42,886 nucleotides of DNA from Victivallales bacterium (GTDB taxonomy: Bacteria > Verrucomicrobiota > Lentisphaeria > Oligosphaerales > Oligosphaeraceae). The stretch lies in NCBI GenBank assembly GCA_017617415.1, contig JAFZWH010000056.1, positions 1 to 42,886 of the forward strand. Reading direction: 5' to 3'. Each line of letters begins with the position of its first letter. Positions within the stretch are counted from its first letter, which is position 1. A program made the position numbers and the translations under genes. The notes beneath the pieces are model-generated. The model had not been told where the DNA came from and searched no databases. It saw only the letters and a program-made list of their open reading frames with translations. Positions 15,578-24,494 of this stretch are shown piece by piece.

Positions 15578-17164
15578 ATTATAGCGAGCCGCGCCAATGG
15601 CCAGCCAAGCCATTACGATTGCCAGGAGCAAGAATAGTAATGCCATGAGCGCCTTGGTGGCGAAGACATGAGCGCGCGCGAAGGCGGCCAGGGATTTGGC
15701 ACCGATACCGAAGTATGCCAATACCGTCACTGCCAGTAACGGCAGAATAAAAAACAAGTTATAAAGGAGAAGAAAAATCATCGCCCGCAGGTTAAAACCG
15801 GCGGAGTTGATGGCGATGATGATGGGGAGGTAGAGTTGCCCGGTGCAGGCGAACTCCATTGCGGAGACCACGACGCCCAACAGCACCGTGGCGGGCAATG
15901 CCAGCCATCCGGTCAGTTCAGCCCAACGGTGGATTTTGTCGTGGATTTTGCGGTGCGTCTGGGCATTCAGGCCCATCTCCATGTCGGCGGCATTGCCGCT
16001 GCGGCGGTAGCGAAGCGCATCCCGTAAATGAAGAATTGCCAAGATAAGTCCGACCAGCGCGAAGGCCCAGTAGAAGATGCGCTTGACGATGACAAAGCGG
16101 TTCAGGTAGTCCACGATGAAGGAGAGGCCGATGCCGAAGAGCAGGTAGCTTGCGAACACGCCGATGCAGAAGAGCAACCCGGCCACCAGCACGAAACGCC
16201 GTCCGCGCTTGAGATAGAGAAGATAGCTGACCAGGAAGATGACGGTGGCGAAGGCACATGGGTTCACGCCATCGGCCAATCCGGCAAGGAGGATGGTAGT
16301 CAGGCGCATGCTATCCAATAGCGAATGGTTGGCGCGGCGCTGGTCTTGGAGATCTGCCTCGGTGACGGGAGCGTCCCAGAATGCAGCAGCGTTTGCGGGC
16401 GTGGCAGCCAACGCTTCTGCGAGGCGTTCTGCCGTGGCGAGTCCGCCGGTCACATAGCCGTCCGCCCAGGCGACCAATGGCGCGAGGTTGCGGTCTTCGG
16501 CGTCAATGCCGAAATGGTCCGTCACCCGTCGCATCATCACTTGTCCCTCTTCGGTGGTGACCTCATAGTGGTCCACTTGCAGACCGGGCAGTTTTTGCTT
16601 CAAGAGGTGCAGCTCGACCTCCTGTCGTGCGCACTTTTGGCAGCCGGGGCTGGAGAGATAGAGTAGCCGGGGGGCAATAGCGAGAGTCTCCTGCGTCCCC
16701 TTGACCGACGTGGCTTCTTGCTCGGCGGCGACCGGTGCATTCCAGGTGATGTATGGATCCTCGGCTTTATCCACTGCGGTTTGCAGACCAGTCAGCAGCG
16801 CTGCCACGCGTGCGTCCGGTTCGGCAAGTTCGTCGGCCAGTTCCCAGAAGCCCTCGCCTCCGGCGGCCATGCGGGAGCCCTGCAGGGCGATGGGGAAGGA
16901 GTTGAATTGGCCGGTGTAGCCCAGGCTCTTCTCGATGTCCTTGAGGAGCAGGTAATTCTCCTCCTGGTCAATGCTGATGTAAACCAGCACCGCCTCGTCT
17001 TCGGACCAACCATCTTCCAGCCATTCCGCTTTGACCTTTGCGCACTGGTCGCAGTCGGCGCTGCCGAAGAGCGCAATCCAGGGTCGAGCGGTCAGCGCAA
17101 CGCTTCCGAAGACGAAACATAACATCGTCCAGAGGAGCATGTTGCGTTGCAGGGAATACTTCAT
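15557..17164 (-). CDS. DsbD/CcdA-like thiol electron transporter with two N-terminal thioredoxin-like domains
   Basis: The protein has 535 residues. A signal-anchor helix (LLWTMLCFVFGSVALTA) is followed by a thioredoxin-like domain with CDQC (C38, C41) and a second with CQKC (C175, C178). Then come about seven membrane helices of the CcdA/DsbD type. The two membrane cysteines that carry electrons are visible in GVNPCAFATVIF (C303) and MEFACTGQLY (C440). DsbD moves reducing power from cytoplasmic thioredoxin to periplasmic thiol proteins. Here the soluble redox domains precede the membrane core and the usual C-terminal thioredoxin domain is missing. The ATG at 17164 is chosen: longer in-frame starts would run through the tRNA and its terminator. 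The thioredoxin-rich protein at 24495-29705 may be one of its clients. Confidence 0.85.
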   Translation of the reverse strand: MKYSLQRNMLLWTMLCFVFGSVALTARPWIALFGSADCDQCAKVKAEWLEDGWSEDEAVLVYISIDQEENYLLLKDIEKSLGYTGQFNSFPIALQGSRMAAGGEGFWELADELAEPDARVAALLTGLQTAVDKAEDPYITWNAPVAAEQEATSVKGTQETLAIAPRLLYLSSPGCQKCARQEVELHLLKQKLPGLQVDHYEVTTEEGQVMMRRVTDHFGIDAEDRNLAPLVAWADGYVTGGLATAERLAEALAATPANAAAFWDAPVTEADLQDQRRANHSLLDSMRLTTILLAGLADGVNPCAFATVIFLVSYLLYLKRGRRFVLVAGLLFCIGVFASYLLFGIGLSFIVDYLNRFVIVKRIFYWAFALVGLILAILHLRDALRYRRSGNAADMEMGLNAQTHRKIHDKIHRWAELTGWLALPATVLLGVVVSAMEFACTGQLYLPIIIAINSAGFNLRAMIFLLLYNLFFILPLLAVTVLAYFGIGAKSLAAFARAHVFATKALMALLFLLLAIVMAWLAIGAARYNLLIVKY

Positions 17165-17185
17165 TCGTAGCCCGAAAATGTCGTC

Positions 17186-17211
17186 AAAAAATCCCGCATC
17201 GCTGCGGGACA
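17186..17211 (-). terminator. Terminator of the tRNA-Thr transcript
   Basis: Read on the minus strand, TCCCGCA and TGCGGGA (17192-17210) form a 7-bp stem with a GCGA loop followed by six T residues. It lies between the tRNA and the DsbD-like gene, so that gene needs either read-through or its own promoter. Confidence 0.85.
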
Positions 17212-17218
17212 AAGGGAG

Positions 17219-17294
<76 letters not shown>

Positions 17295-17534
17295 TTGTAA
17301 TGAAATATGGTAAACGCGAATAAAATAACTCTGAAACCGCGTTTTTCAAGTCGCAGCGGCATGGATTACGCATATATATGATATATTATTAAATCGAACC
17401 GAATCATCGCCGGAGTGGTTAGCGCTGCCGTAAAGTCTGGAAGCATTCCTTGATGCCCTTGCAATAAAAAGTTGTGCGATGCGTTTATTGACTGTTGCCG
17501 CTCCCCTTGCACAAGAACACCAGAATTCTTTCCT

Positions 17535-19379
17535 ATGCCTAAGAGACTAACTGTTTTCCTTGTGTTCACCGCGACGTTGGCGTTGCTGGCCGACAAGGTT
17601 TCTGACATTGTGTCTGCCCTGGACATATCCAACGGAATTACTATAATTAATGCCACTGGCACTATCACGAAAGAGACCAAATACAGCAACGACCACATTG
17701 GGAACTGGGACACTGGAAAGAAGGAGACAGTCTATGCGAGCAAAGGGGTGTATTTCCTGAAAATGAAAGGCGGGAGCAAGTCTAACAGCGAGGCGCGTTC
17801 CAGCCGTATTGTTTCCTCTTTCACCTTTACGGTTCAAGGAGCGGGGGCGCTTACCTTTCAGCACCGCGTAGCCACCTATAGCAACGATGATGTGCTGGTC
17901 TTCTATGAGGATGACATCAACACCCCGCTTCTGGAACTCGGCGGCGAATATTGGCGAAAGAAGGAGTCCTGGGACGGCGACGTCTATTTCGACCTTTACG
18001 CCGAGGACTTTTGGGTGGAGGACACAGTGGACATGTCGGTGGACCGCTACAACCACACTATCAAAGTGGCGCTGCTTGCTCCCTACAATGGAGAAAGCTA
18101 CTGGGACAAGGATTCCGATGAGATTGTGGAGAACTGCGCGTGGCTGGACGATTTTGTCTGGGAGCCTGACAATGACATGGTGATTTGCGGGTTCGACACC
18201 CCCGAAAATGTGACGGAGTTTGACGGGAAGGGGCTGGAAGTCACCATCTACTCGAACTATGAGTCCGAGGGCAAACTGGTCTTAGAATACTGGTATACCA
18301 TTGATGGCAGCACTCCCGTGAAGAATGGCGCCACCAGCCGAAAATACGATGAAGAAACCGGCATTGTGTTGCCGGGCACGCTGTCACCGGGTAATGTCAC
18401 AGTGAAGGTGGTGGCGTATGATGGGGCGACGCAGGTTGGCGGTGTCTTCAGCCAGACTTACATCCGCAAGCAGACGGTTGGCACGCCTGTCGTGGCCTCG
18501 GCCAGCCAGGTGCTCTTTACGCCGGAAATCACCATCACGCTGGGCTGTGAACCTGCCTACGATGATGTCGCTTATTACTACACCACGGACGGCACGGAGC
18601 CCACCACCGCCTCCCAGAAGGCCGAGGGGAATTCCATCCAGGTTACCAAGCCAAGCACGGTGAAGGTCATCGCGTTCGCCGACCAGGAACAAAGCCCCGA
18701 GACGCTGGCAGTCACCATCACCCAAGCTATGCCGCCGACCTGCACCATTAAGGCCGACGGTGGCAACAGCGGGAACCTTGTCTTCCAGACCCAGTGTGTC
18801 GTGACGGCGCAGGCTCCAGGTGGTGCCAAGGTGCACTACCGGGAAAACGGTGGCGAGGCGGCGGTGTATTCTTCTGCCCGGACCGTGACCTCGACCACCA
18901 CGCTGGAGTTCGTGACGGCCGGCACGGTGGACAGCGCAAGCGGGGTGTATCAGCTCAATAGCGTACCCGTTGCGGTCACCATGACCAAGGAGACGGCAAA
19001 CGACGGCGCGTGGGCGACGACGCAGGTGGAGCAGTTCGCGCCTGACGGGTGGAGCCTCTTTGCGGTGCCGCGTCATCTCTCTGACAAGCGTTCCGCCGAA
19101 CTCATCGCCTGGCTGCATCCATTTGCCTATAATGCCTCCAAACGCACGCTGGAGCGGGCGACCACGCTTCAGGGGGGCGCCAGCTATCTGGTGCATTCAT
19201 CGATGATTGTCGCGAAAAAGCGTCCCACTACCTTCGCGGATGGCGGTGCGGCTGAACCGCTGACCGGCGACGGCTCCCACTGGGTACTCTCCTCTGAAGG
19301 AGCGGAAATGATCTGGAACGGAATGACCTGGCTGAATCCCCCTACGGAAACCCCTGACCTTCCTGGGTGGAGACGATAA
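17535..19379 (+). CDS. Secreted protein with chitobiase-C-like/beta-sandwich domains, function unknown
   Basis: This protein of about 614 residues has a signal peptide (MPKRLTVFLVFTATLALLA). The N-terminal 200 residues look like a beta-sandwich of the lectin or carbohydrate-binding kind (SSFTFTVQGAGALTFQHRV, then VLVFYEDD and DDFVWEP). Repeats of the CHB_HEX_C type follow, recognisable by YTIDGSTP and YTTDGTEPT with TVKVIAF. The last 120 residues form a module (GWSLFAVPRHLS, GGASYLVHSS, EMIWNGMTWLNPP) loosely like the C-terminus of the 1736-residue protein at 24495. It is probably on the surface or in the periplasm. The longer start at 17472 would place extra residues before the signal peptide and is not used. 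Not assignable to an enzyme family. Confidence 0.75.
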   Translation: MPKRLTVFLVFTATLALLADKVSDIVSALDISNGITIINATGTITKETKYSNDHIGNWDTGKKETVYASKGVYFLKMKGGSKSNSEARSSRIVSSFTFTVQGAGALTFQHRVATYSNDDVLVFYEDDINTPLLELGGEYWRKKESWDGDVYFDLYAEDFWVEDTVDMSVDRYNHTIKVALLAPYNGESYWDKDSDEIVENCAWLDDFVWEPDNDMVICGFDTPENVTEFDGKGLEVTIYSNYESEGKLVLEYWYTIDGSTPVKNGATSRKYDEETGIVLPGTLSPGNVTVKVVAYDGATQVGGVFSQTYIRKQTVGTPVVASASQVLFTPEITITLGCEPAYDDVAYYYTTDGTEPTTASQKAEGNSIQVTKPSTVKVIAFADQEQSPETLAVTITQAMPPTCTIKADGGNSGNLVFQTQCVVTAQAPGGAKVHYRENGGEAAVYSSARTVTSTTTLEFVTAGTVDSASGVYQLNSVPVAVTMTKETANDGAWATTQVEQFAPDGWSLFAVPRHLSDKRSAELIAWLHPFAYNASKRTLERATTLQGGASYLVHSSMIVAKKRPTTFADGGAAEPLTGDGSHWVLSSEGAEMIWNGMTWLNPPTETPDLPGWRR

Positions 19380-19435
19380 GTTTTGTCTCAAACACAAAAA
19401 AAGTGAAATTTTTTGCTTTTTTTTCAGAAAATCAC

Positions 19436-19463
19436 TTGCAAACCCCGAAAGAGGTAGTAAAGT
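19436..19463 (+). promoter_or_regulatory. Probable promoter of the secreted 339-residue protein
   Basis: TTGCAA (19436-19441) and TAAAGT (19458-19463) are separated by 16 bp, a fair sigma-70-like promoter, just after the poly-T-rich 3' flank of the previous gene. A start here gives a leader of about 340 nt before the ATG at 19807. Confidence 0.4.
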
Positions 19464-19479
19464 AAGTAGCAAATGCCAT

Positions 19480-19690
19480 TTTGGTGTTGTTGTGCCGTCT
19501 GATGGCGAGGCGGTGCTGGAAGGAACCCCAGAATGGTGACGCCATCCCAGGCAACCCCTGGAGCTCTTTCAAAAGTCAGTTTGTGTCGGGTTTCCCCCAT
19601 AGCATCTATGGCATCAGAGTCTGAAGTAAGAGTTTCGATTGTTAGATGCGATGCACTCCCGGGGCAACTGATAATAGAAAGTAAGTTCCA
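19480..19690 (+). ncRNA. Structured leader, possible C4-like RNA element
   Basis: The leader holds three hairpins: GATGGCG/CGCCATC (19501-19507 with 19540-19546) enclosing a CTGG/CCAG stem; CCAGG/CCTGG (19547-19561) with loop CAACC; and CCATAG/CTATGG (19597-19611). Short overlapping open frames on both strands (for example 19533-19778 plus) carry phrases such as ATPGALSKVSLCRVSPIASM. From memory these resemble the unreliable ORFs that overlap C4-type antisense RNA loci of P4-like prophages. This is a recollection, not a search result. The rest of the 415-bp gap 19380-19794 is AT-rich with no convincing gene. Confidence 0.35.
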
Positions 19691-19806
19691 CAAAAAATGG
19701 AGAATCGCCACACCAAGAAAAGTTAAGTCAATCTTCCAAAGATTTCTTTTTTTTTGTTTCGTTTGTTTGTTTAACTAGTTCCCAAAATCCAACAATGGAG
19801 AAAATG

Positions 19807-20826
19807 ATGAAGAAACTCATGTTCGCTCTGATCGCTGCGGCATGCTGCAGCCTGATGGCCGCTTCGGCCGAGAAGGTCGTCCTGGTGTACGATTACGCCG
19901 CGTCCTTCAAGCGCCTCGATGTCACCACCCCCGTCAAGGTGAAGTTTGGTGGTTCCGTTTACAAGATGGACACTGCCAAGGTCGCCAGCGACAAGTTCAA
20001 TGGCTATGTTGTGATTGACGCCTGCAAGGCCTGCTCCGGCGCGATGGAATACTCTGCTGAGACTGGCGAGGCTGATCCCGGCAACTACGCTGTGGTTTAC
20101 ATCAAGCGCAATGGCAACAACAAGCTGACCAAGAACCTGACCTACCGCGCGATTGGCCGCTTCTACGCCGCCAAGTTCGGTGCCAAGTCTGGTGAAGGTC
20201 ACATCAATGCCTCCACTGCCGTGCATGTGAACGAGAGCAAGTACACCGATGGTCTGGGTTTCCTGAGCTACTGGATTGATGCTCCCGGCAACGCTGCTGC
20301 TGGCAAGCCCGGCTTCTTGGGTGTTGACCACTCCTCCAATCTGTCTGATGTTGCCAACAACTGGTGGGAGAAGCCCACTGCTCATGACCCGCTGCTGGTC
20401 ATGGACTATGACACTGTTGACAATGCCGGCTATGGCAAGCTCGTCGCTCTGACCCAGGTTGTCAGCGTGGACTGCTTCGCCGACATCACCAAGACCTGCT
20501 ATGCCATCAAGAACCTGAGCGGCAGCATCCTGGGTGGCTTCGGCTACATGGGCCTCTGCAATGCCCCGATTTACGACCTCTGCGCTCTGACGGCTGACAA
20601 TCTGCCTGTGAAGGCTCAGCTGGCTCCGATCGCCGGCACCTTCACCATGAAGCTCAACAACTCCATCAGCTTCTACAAGAAGGCGTTTGCTCTGAACTCC
20701 TTCACCGCCGCCGAGAATGTGATCAAGGGCAAGATGGGTTTCTCGAAGCCCTACGGCAATGTGAAAGAGACCAAAACCTTCAACTCGGACAAGAGCGAAA
20801 GCCTGGTCGAGCCGCTGGTGTGGTAG
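19807..20826 (+). CDS. Secreted protein, probably abundant, function unknown
   Basis: A protein of about 339 residues with a clear signal peptide (MKKLMFALIAAACCSLMAASA, cleaved before EKVVL). No known enzyme motif is seen. The mature part is rich in Lys, Asn, Gly, Tyr and Ala, with a CKAC pair (ACKACSGAMEY). GGAG at 19797-19800 favours the ATG at 19807 over those at 19795 and 19804. Codon use is much more uniform than in neighbours (AAG, AAC, CTG, ATC, GGC dominate). With its own promoter, long leader and very strong terminator this points to high expression. It could be an envelope or surface-layer-like protein, but that is inference. Confidence 0.8.
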   Translation: MKKLMFALIAAACCSLMAASAEKVVLVYDYAASFKRLDVTTPVKVKFGGSVYKMDTAKVASDKFNGYVVIDACKACSGAMEYSAETGEADPGNYAVVYIKRNGNNKLTKNLTYRAIGRFYAAKFGAKSGEGHINASTAVHVNESKYTDGLGFLSYWIDAPGNAAAGKPGFLGVDHSSNLSDVANNWWEKPTAHDPLLVMDYDTVDNAGYGKLVALTQVVSVDCFADITKTCYAIKNLSGSILGGFGYMGLCNAPIYDLCALTADNLPVKAQLAPIAGTFTMKLNNSISFYKKAFALNSFTAAENVIKGKMGFSKPYGNVKETKTFNSDKSESLVEPLVW

Positions 20827-20884
20827 TTCTCTGACCATGCAGACTTGGTTTAAGTTCTCCTTAAACTGAGGCTTCTGCGAAAGG

Positions 20885-20919
20885 GGCGACGCGTTTTAAC
20901 GACGCGTCGCCTTTTTTTT
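20885..20919 (+). terminator. Strong intrinsic terminator
   Basis: GGCGACGCG (20885-20893) pairs perfectly with CGCGTCGCC (20903-20911) and is followed by eight T residues. A weaker hairpin GTTTAAG/CTTAAAC lies just upstream at about 20851-20869. Confidence 0.95.
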
Positions 20920-20933
20920 GTGCTTGCATAGTT

Positions 20934-20951
20934 ATGCCAATAACTTGGCAT
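20934..20951. promoter_or_regulatory. Perfect 7-4-7 dyad, operator-like
   Basis: ATGCCAA and TTGGCAT (20934-20940, 20945-20951) are perfect inverted repeats separated by TAAC; a further TTGGCA half-site lies about 25 bp on. The spacing resembles a repressor site. The next sequence downstream is only a pseudogene, so its present use is unclear. Confidence 0.35.
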
Positions 20952-21076
20952 CGACAGTCTATTACAGACTTGGCAGTAGCGTTATGACCGAAGAGTATAT
21001 GTTTCATTATCTTGTCTAAAAGCGTTACCACCAATATGCATCATTATATTTGTTTGCACATTTGCGCGAGGCAGGC

Positions 21077-21997
21077 ATGAAATATATCAACACCAGCGTC
21101 ATTTGATTTTCTGGAAATCATCGCCATTGATTTTCTGTATATGGACAAAAGACCGTCTACATCCGGGGATTCATTCGTTGCGGCAAAGGCGAGAATTTCC
21201 TGTCACGTCCGCGTCGCGCTTCGGCAAGTTATTGCTGGTTTCAAGGCTGAAGGTAATCTTCCAGAGGCGTCGGGAACTCTTTCATGGACTGGCAACTGAA
21301 CAGCAGGAGAATGACTGGCAGGAAAGTCCAATCATACACCTGGACTTCAGCAATGTGGAACTGGGCAATCCGCAAAGTCTGCATGATTTCCTGAAGGACA
21401 CCTTGGAGAAATGGGCAAAAAAAGTCAAGTCGAATTGCGGGGACGAAACCTTCCAGGACAATTTGAAAACCTCATCAACGACATCGCAAACACGAAGAAT
21501 ACGCAAGTCGTTTTGCTGTTTGACAAATACGACAAGCTAATCTTGGGTAATATCCTTGATTCCAGGCGTGGCGAGTTCCTGAACATTCTGAAGTCTTTCT
21601 ATTTTTGCATCAAGAAATGGGAATTATATCGTTAACTTGCCATCGTGATTTTCTGACGGCGGTCATGGTTGTCGGATGAAGATCCCCACGAAACACGCGA
21701 AATACGCAAAGAAAACTTCCCGACGGAGACGAAGCCGCTCCGGCGGGAGTGCCTGGCGGCGACGAGCATTACTGCCAGATCATCTTTTTCATCACCTTCC
21801 TGTGGCTCAACGGTACGGTGGAGGGGGAGGCTGATGCGCACATCTTCAACGGACGGATTGACGCCGTGGTTGTTTCGCCAGAGTGGGACTTACTCTTTGA
21901 GTTCTGGCTGAATCGTCCCGCCCCCGAGACCTTGGAGCAGATAGAGGGACCTGAATTATCGATTCTCCGGCAAGCCAATCATCTTGGGGTGCCATAA
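21077..21997 (+). pseudogene. Broken AAA-ATPase / PD-(D/E)XK nuclease family gene
   Basis: Pieces of one protein family appear in order but in different frames. A start like MKYINTSVI is followed after a shift by DFLEIIAIDFLYMDK. FLSRPRR in one frame (about 21200) turns into RFGKLLLVSRLKVIF in another; this should be the Walker A-bearing start. RRELFHGL and SPIIHLDFSN follow. After another shift come VVLLFDKYDKLILGNI and EFLNILKSFYFCIK. After a large gap GRIDAVV and LLFEFWLNRPAPETLEQI form the C-terminal nuclease part. The family (AAA-ATPase-like plus PDDEXK_9, as I recall it) normally reads FLSRPRRFGKS, LIDEYDKPI and EFK. Here the Walker region is split, the motif reads FDKYDK, and the nuclease lysine is tryptophan (EFW). 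At least three frameshifts, a stop and a deletion mark it as dead. Confidence 0.85.
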
Positions 21998-22485
21998 ACC
22001 AGGAGAAGGGAATGCAGGTAAAGTGGCGGTGCGGCGAAATTAGCAATTAGCAATGATAGTGCTCGCTTGCACGCGAGCGAATGCTGTACCAAACATGGGC
22101 ATCAAGGGATTCGGGGGAAAGCGCAGCACTCCGTAGCATTGTATGGCGCGTCGCTGCTGGTGAACCGCAGTTGCTGCCATGCTGCCGACTTGGCTTTTCG
22201 GAGTATTTTTATCAAGTGTTGGGGTTGGGGAGGGAACCATGCAGTGGCATTGAGGTCTAACGATAGAGTGCTTGGGGAATTGTGCCAAAATGATGCCTTT
22301 GGGTTCTACCCTGGCTTCAATGGCTTTGGGATAAATTGGGGCGCTAAAGGTTCTTGCACATCCTGCCAAAAACACAACCATTTTATTATTATTTTCTAAA
22401 AAGCATTACTTTTTTTCTAAAAAGCATTACATTAACATGAAAGCGGAATGTGCGTCGAGTTGCCGTTTCGCGAACTTTTCATCAG
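21998..22485. other. Intergenic region without a convincing gene
   Basis: It holds two TTAGCAA heptamers (22040-22053), a perfect small hairpin GCTCGC/GCGAGC (22061-22078) and AT-rich sequence near 22385-22437 that may carry the promoter of the following operon. Open frames on both strands (22067-22399 plus, 22040-22381 minus) look non-coding to me: odd composition, no start signal and no recognised family. They may be decayed remnants. Confidence 0.6.
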
Positions 22486-23295
22486 ATGAATCAACAAAAC
22501 CTTTATCTTCTTGCTGGGGCAGTTGCAATTATGTTGCTGGTGGTGATGGTGGTTTTCCGTCCGTCACCAGCGGCTTCGCCAGAAAATCCTGCTCCTGCGG
22601 CGGAGGCCGGACCGCTTCTCTCCATTGTCTCTGAACCGAAGGCGGAGCCTCCGCAGACTGCCAGTCCAAGTCGTTCCGCTGCGCATTTCAATGAGACCGA
22701 ATTGCCGCCAGACGAGGAGATTGAGCGGCTACAGGAGTACCTGGACGCGAATGACAATGACGCCATCGTGGAGCAGGCGAGCTTCCTGGCGGAGTCGGAG
22801 GATCCGCGTCGTCGAGAAGAGGCGATTGACGCCTTGATGTGGGTTTCCACCCCCAAGGCTGGAATGGCGCTTTTGCCCCTGCTTCGTGACCAGGACGAGG
22901 AGACCTACCAAGCAGCGCTTTCTGCTATGGCGCATATCCTCAATACAATTGGCACGCAGATTGGTGATGATTCGGCGACTGGCGAATTGGTTGTCGGCGG
23001 CAGTGGCGATGATAAGGCAGGATTGGATGAAGACGAATTGCAGGAGTCTTTTGAGTTGTGGGTGGCTGCCTGCATGGCTCTGGACAATGCGGATGACTTG
23101 GAGTTCTTGCTGATTTCCCTGACTGGGCTGGATGTCAAGTTCTCGGTGCCGGTGTTGGTAGAGGTGCTTGAAGGCACTACAGGAGAAATGCAGGAGAAGG
23201 CCGCCTGGTATTTGGATGTCGCCACCAACAGCGACGGGGTGACCAATCGCGAGGAGGCGATGCTTTGGTTGCAGGAACAAGGCAACGGATTTTAA
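22486..23295 (+). CDS. Membrane-anchored helical-repeat protein, unknown function
   Basis: A 269-residue protein with one N-terminal membrane helix (LYLLAGAVAIMLLVVMVVF), a Pro/Ala/Ser-rich linker of about 50 residues, and then an acidic, wholly helical domain. That domain has a HEAT-like pattern (REEAIDALMWVSTPKAGMA, LLPLLRDQDEETYQAALSAM). It is probably a periplasm-facing adaptor or scaffold. No catalytic motif is seen. The ATG at 22486 starts right before the membrane helix and is preferred to the one at 22450. It is the first of four genes in the same direction with small gaps (45, 38 and 21 bp), so it likely shares an operon with the parvulin, the thioredoxin-rich protein and the DUF1573 protein. 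Confidence 0.75.
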   Translation: MNQQNLYLLAGAVAIMLLVVMVVFRPSPAASPENPAPAAEAGPLLSIVSEPKAEPPQTASPSRSAAHFNETELPPDEEIERLQEYLDANDNDAIVEQASFLAESEDPRRREEAIDALMWVSTPKAGMALLPLLRDQDEETYQAALSAMAHILNTIGTQIGDDSATGELVVGGSGDDKAGLDEDELQESFELWVAACMALDNADDLEFLLISLTGLDVKFSVPVLVEVLEGTTGEMQEKAAWYLDVATNSDGVTNREEAMLWLQEQGNGF

Positions 23296-23340
23296 ACCTG
23301 CTGTTCATTTGTTTAACTCAATAACTCAATTGGATTTTCT

Positions 23341-24456
23341 ATGAAGTTCTTTTCTTTGATTTGCGCCGCGCTTTTCCTGATGTGTTCGGGAAGCTTGCTG
23401 GCCGAAGAAGCGGCCAATGTCCGCATGGTGGAGTTGCGCGGCGGCGATGTGGCTCTGGAATTTGATGACGTCAAATTGACGCGTGATGAGTTGCTGGTAA
23501 TGCTTCAGCAATTCCATGCGATTCCAGAACAGAATGAAGCGCTTGCGTCGATTTCCGAGCGGGTGAATGGCCTGACGGCCGTTCAGCAGCAGGCGGTTCG
23601 TCGGGTGTTGTATGCTCTAGTTCGGCAGCAGTTGTTTTTGCGGGCGGCGCGTGCCGAAGACACGACTTTCACCGACGGTGATCGACAGCGGTTTGCGGAG
23701 ATGTGGCAGGAACAGAATCCAGGCGCGGACTTCGGGGAGTATTTCAGCAGTTTGCCCGTGAAGGCAACAACCCCGTTGACCATTTCGCGCGATGACCAGT
23801 TGTTGCTTTTTGCCTGGGCGGAGAGACAAGTGAAGGACTTGACGGTTTCGGATGAATTGGTTCAGCAGGCGGTGAGGCAGATTAAACAGATTGAAGACGC
23901 CTTTGGCCAACAGGTTGAGTCAGACCGGAGGAAATTTGAGGCTCTGGCGGATAATGCAGAGCTTTACACGGATGATGGATTTGCAAAATTGGCCGCCGAA
24001 TATTCGGATGGCGCAGAAGCGGGCAAAGGCGGTGTGTTGCCCGAATTACTCACCCGCTCGGAAATCGCGGCCGCAAATTTTGACCAGCCCTTTACAACGC
24101 CGGTGGGCGAGACCAGTGCGTTGATTGAGACTCCCACATCTTTGCGCTACATCCGCGTGCTGAAGGAGTTCCCAGGCGAGATGCCGGGCGAGCCAGCGAA
24201 GTTAAAAGTGGCACAGATTCTTTATGGGAAACGCGCTTTGGACAGCATGCCGAATGAAGAGCAGATTCGACAGAGTCTTCTGTATGGTTTACAGAATGAC
24301 CGTCTGAATGGCTTGCTTTTTGGCAAGTTGTTGGAACGGTACCACTTCCGTTGTCCGATGATTCCAGACCTGCTGGATCCCGAAAAACTGGAACTGGATG
24401 CCTCTGCGGAGGATGTTCCCGAAGGAGAAGGCGCGGCGGAGGCTGGTGAGCAATAG
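23341..24456 (+). CDS. Periplasmic parvulin-type (PPIC/SurA-like) peptidyl-prolyl isomerase
   Basis: A 371-residue protein with signal peptide MKFFSLICAALFLMCSGSLLA. The N-terminal 150 residues are helical, as in the chaperone part of SurA/PrsA. A parvulin domain follows: FAKLAAEYSDGAEAGKGGVL, then FDQPFTTPVGETSALIETP and LRYIRVLKEF. These are the conserved LA-x-x-x-S, GG and VGE positions of PPIC domains. Family members fold or escort exported proteins. The C-terminal tail is acidic. The upstream gap is 45 bp with no ribosome site. The next gene encodes a giant Cys-containing secreted protein, a plausible client. Some catalytic positions of the parvulin fold are not conserved by eye, so it may be chaperone only. 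Confidence 0.8.
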   Translation: MKFFSLICAALFLMCSGSLLAEEAANVRMVELRGGDVALEFDDVKLTRDELLVMLQQFHAIPEQNEALASISERVNGLTAVQQQAVRRVLYALVRQQLFLRAARAEDTTFTDGDRQRFAEMWQEQNPGADFGEYFSSLPVKATTPLTISRDDQLLLFAWAERQVKDLTVSDELVQQAVRQIKQIEDAFGQQVESDRRKFEALADNAELYTDDGFAKLAAEYSDGAEAGKGGVLPELLTRSEIAAANFDQPFTTPVGETSALIETPTSLRYIRVLKEFPGEMPGEPAKLKVAQILYGKRALDSMPNEEQIRQSLLYGLQNDRLNGLLFGKLLERYHFRCPMIPDLLDPEKLELDASAEDVPEGEGAAEAGEQ

Positions 24457-24494
24457 TCTTTAGTCTTTTTCCTCATTTCACTGATTGTACAACT

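Noticed and set aside
19424..19778. Two overlapping small ORFs as real proteins
   Set aside because: They overlap on opposite strands inside a hairpin-rich leader and have no ribosome sites; treated as a structured RNA region instead.
22040..22399. Open frames on both strands as genes
   Set aside because: No start signals, odd composition and no recognised family. A repeat and a hairpin lie inside one end, so coding is unlikely.
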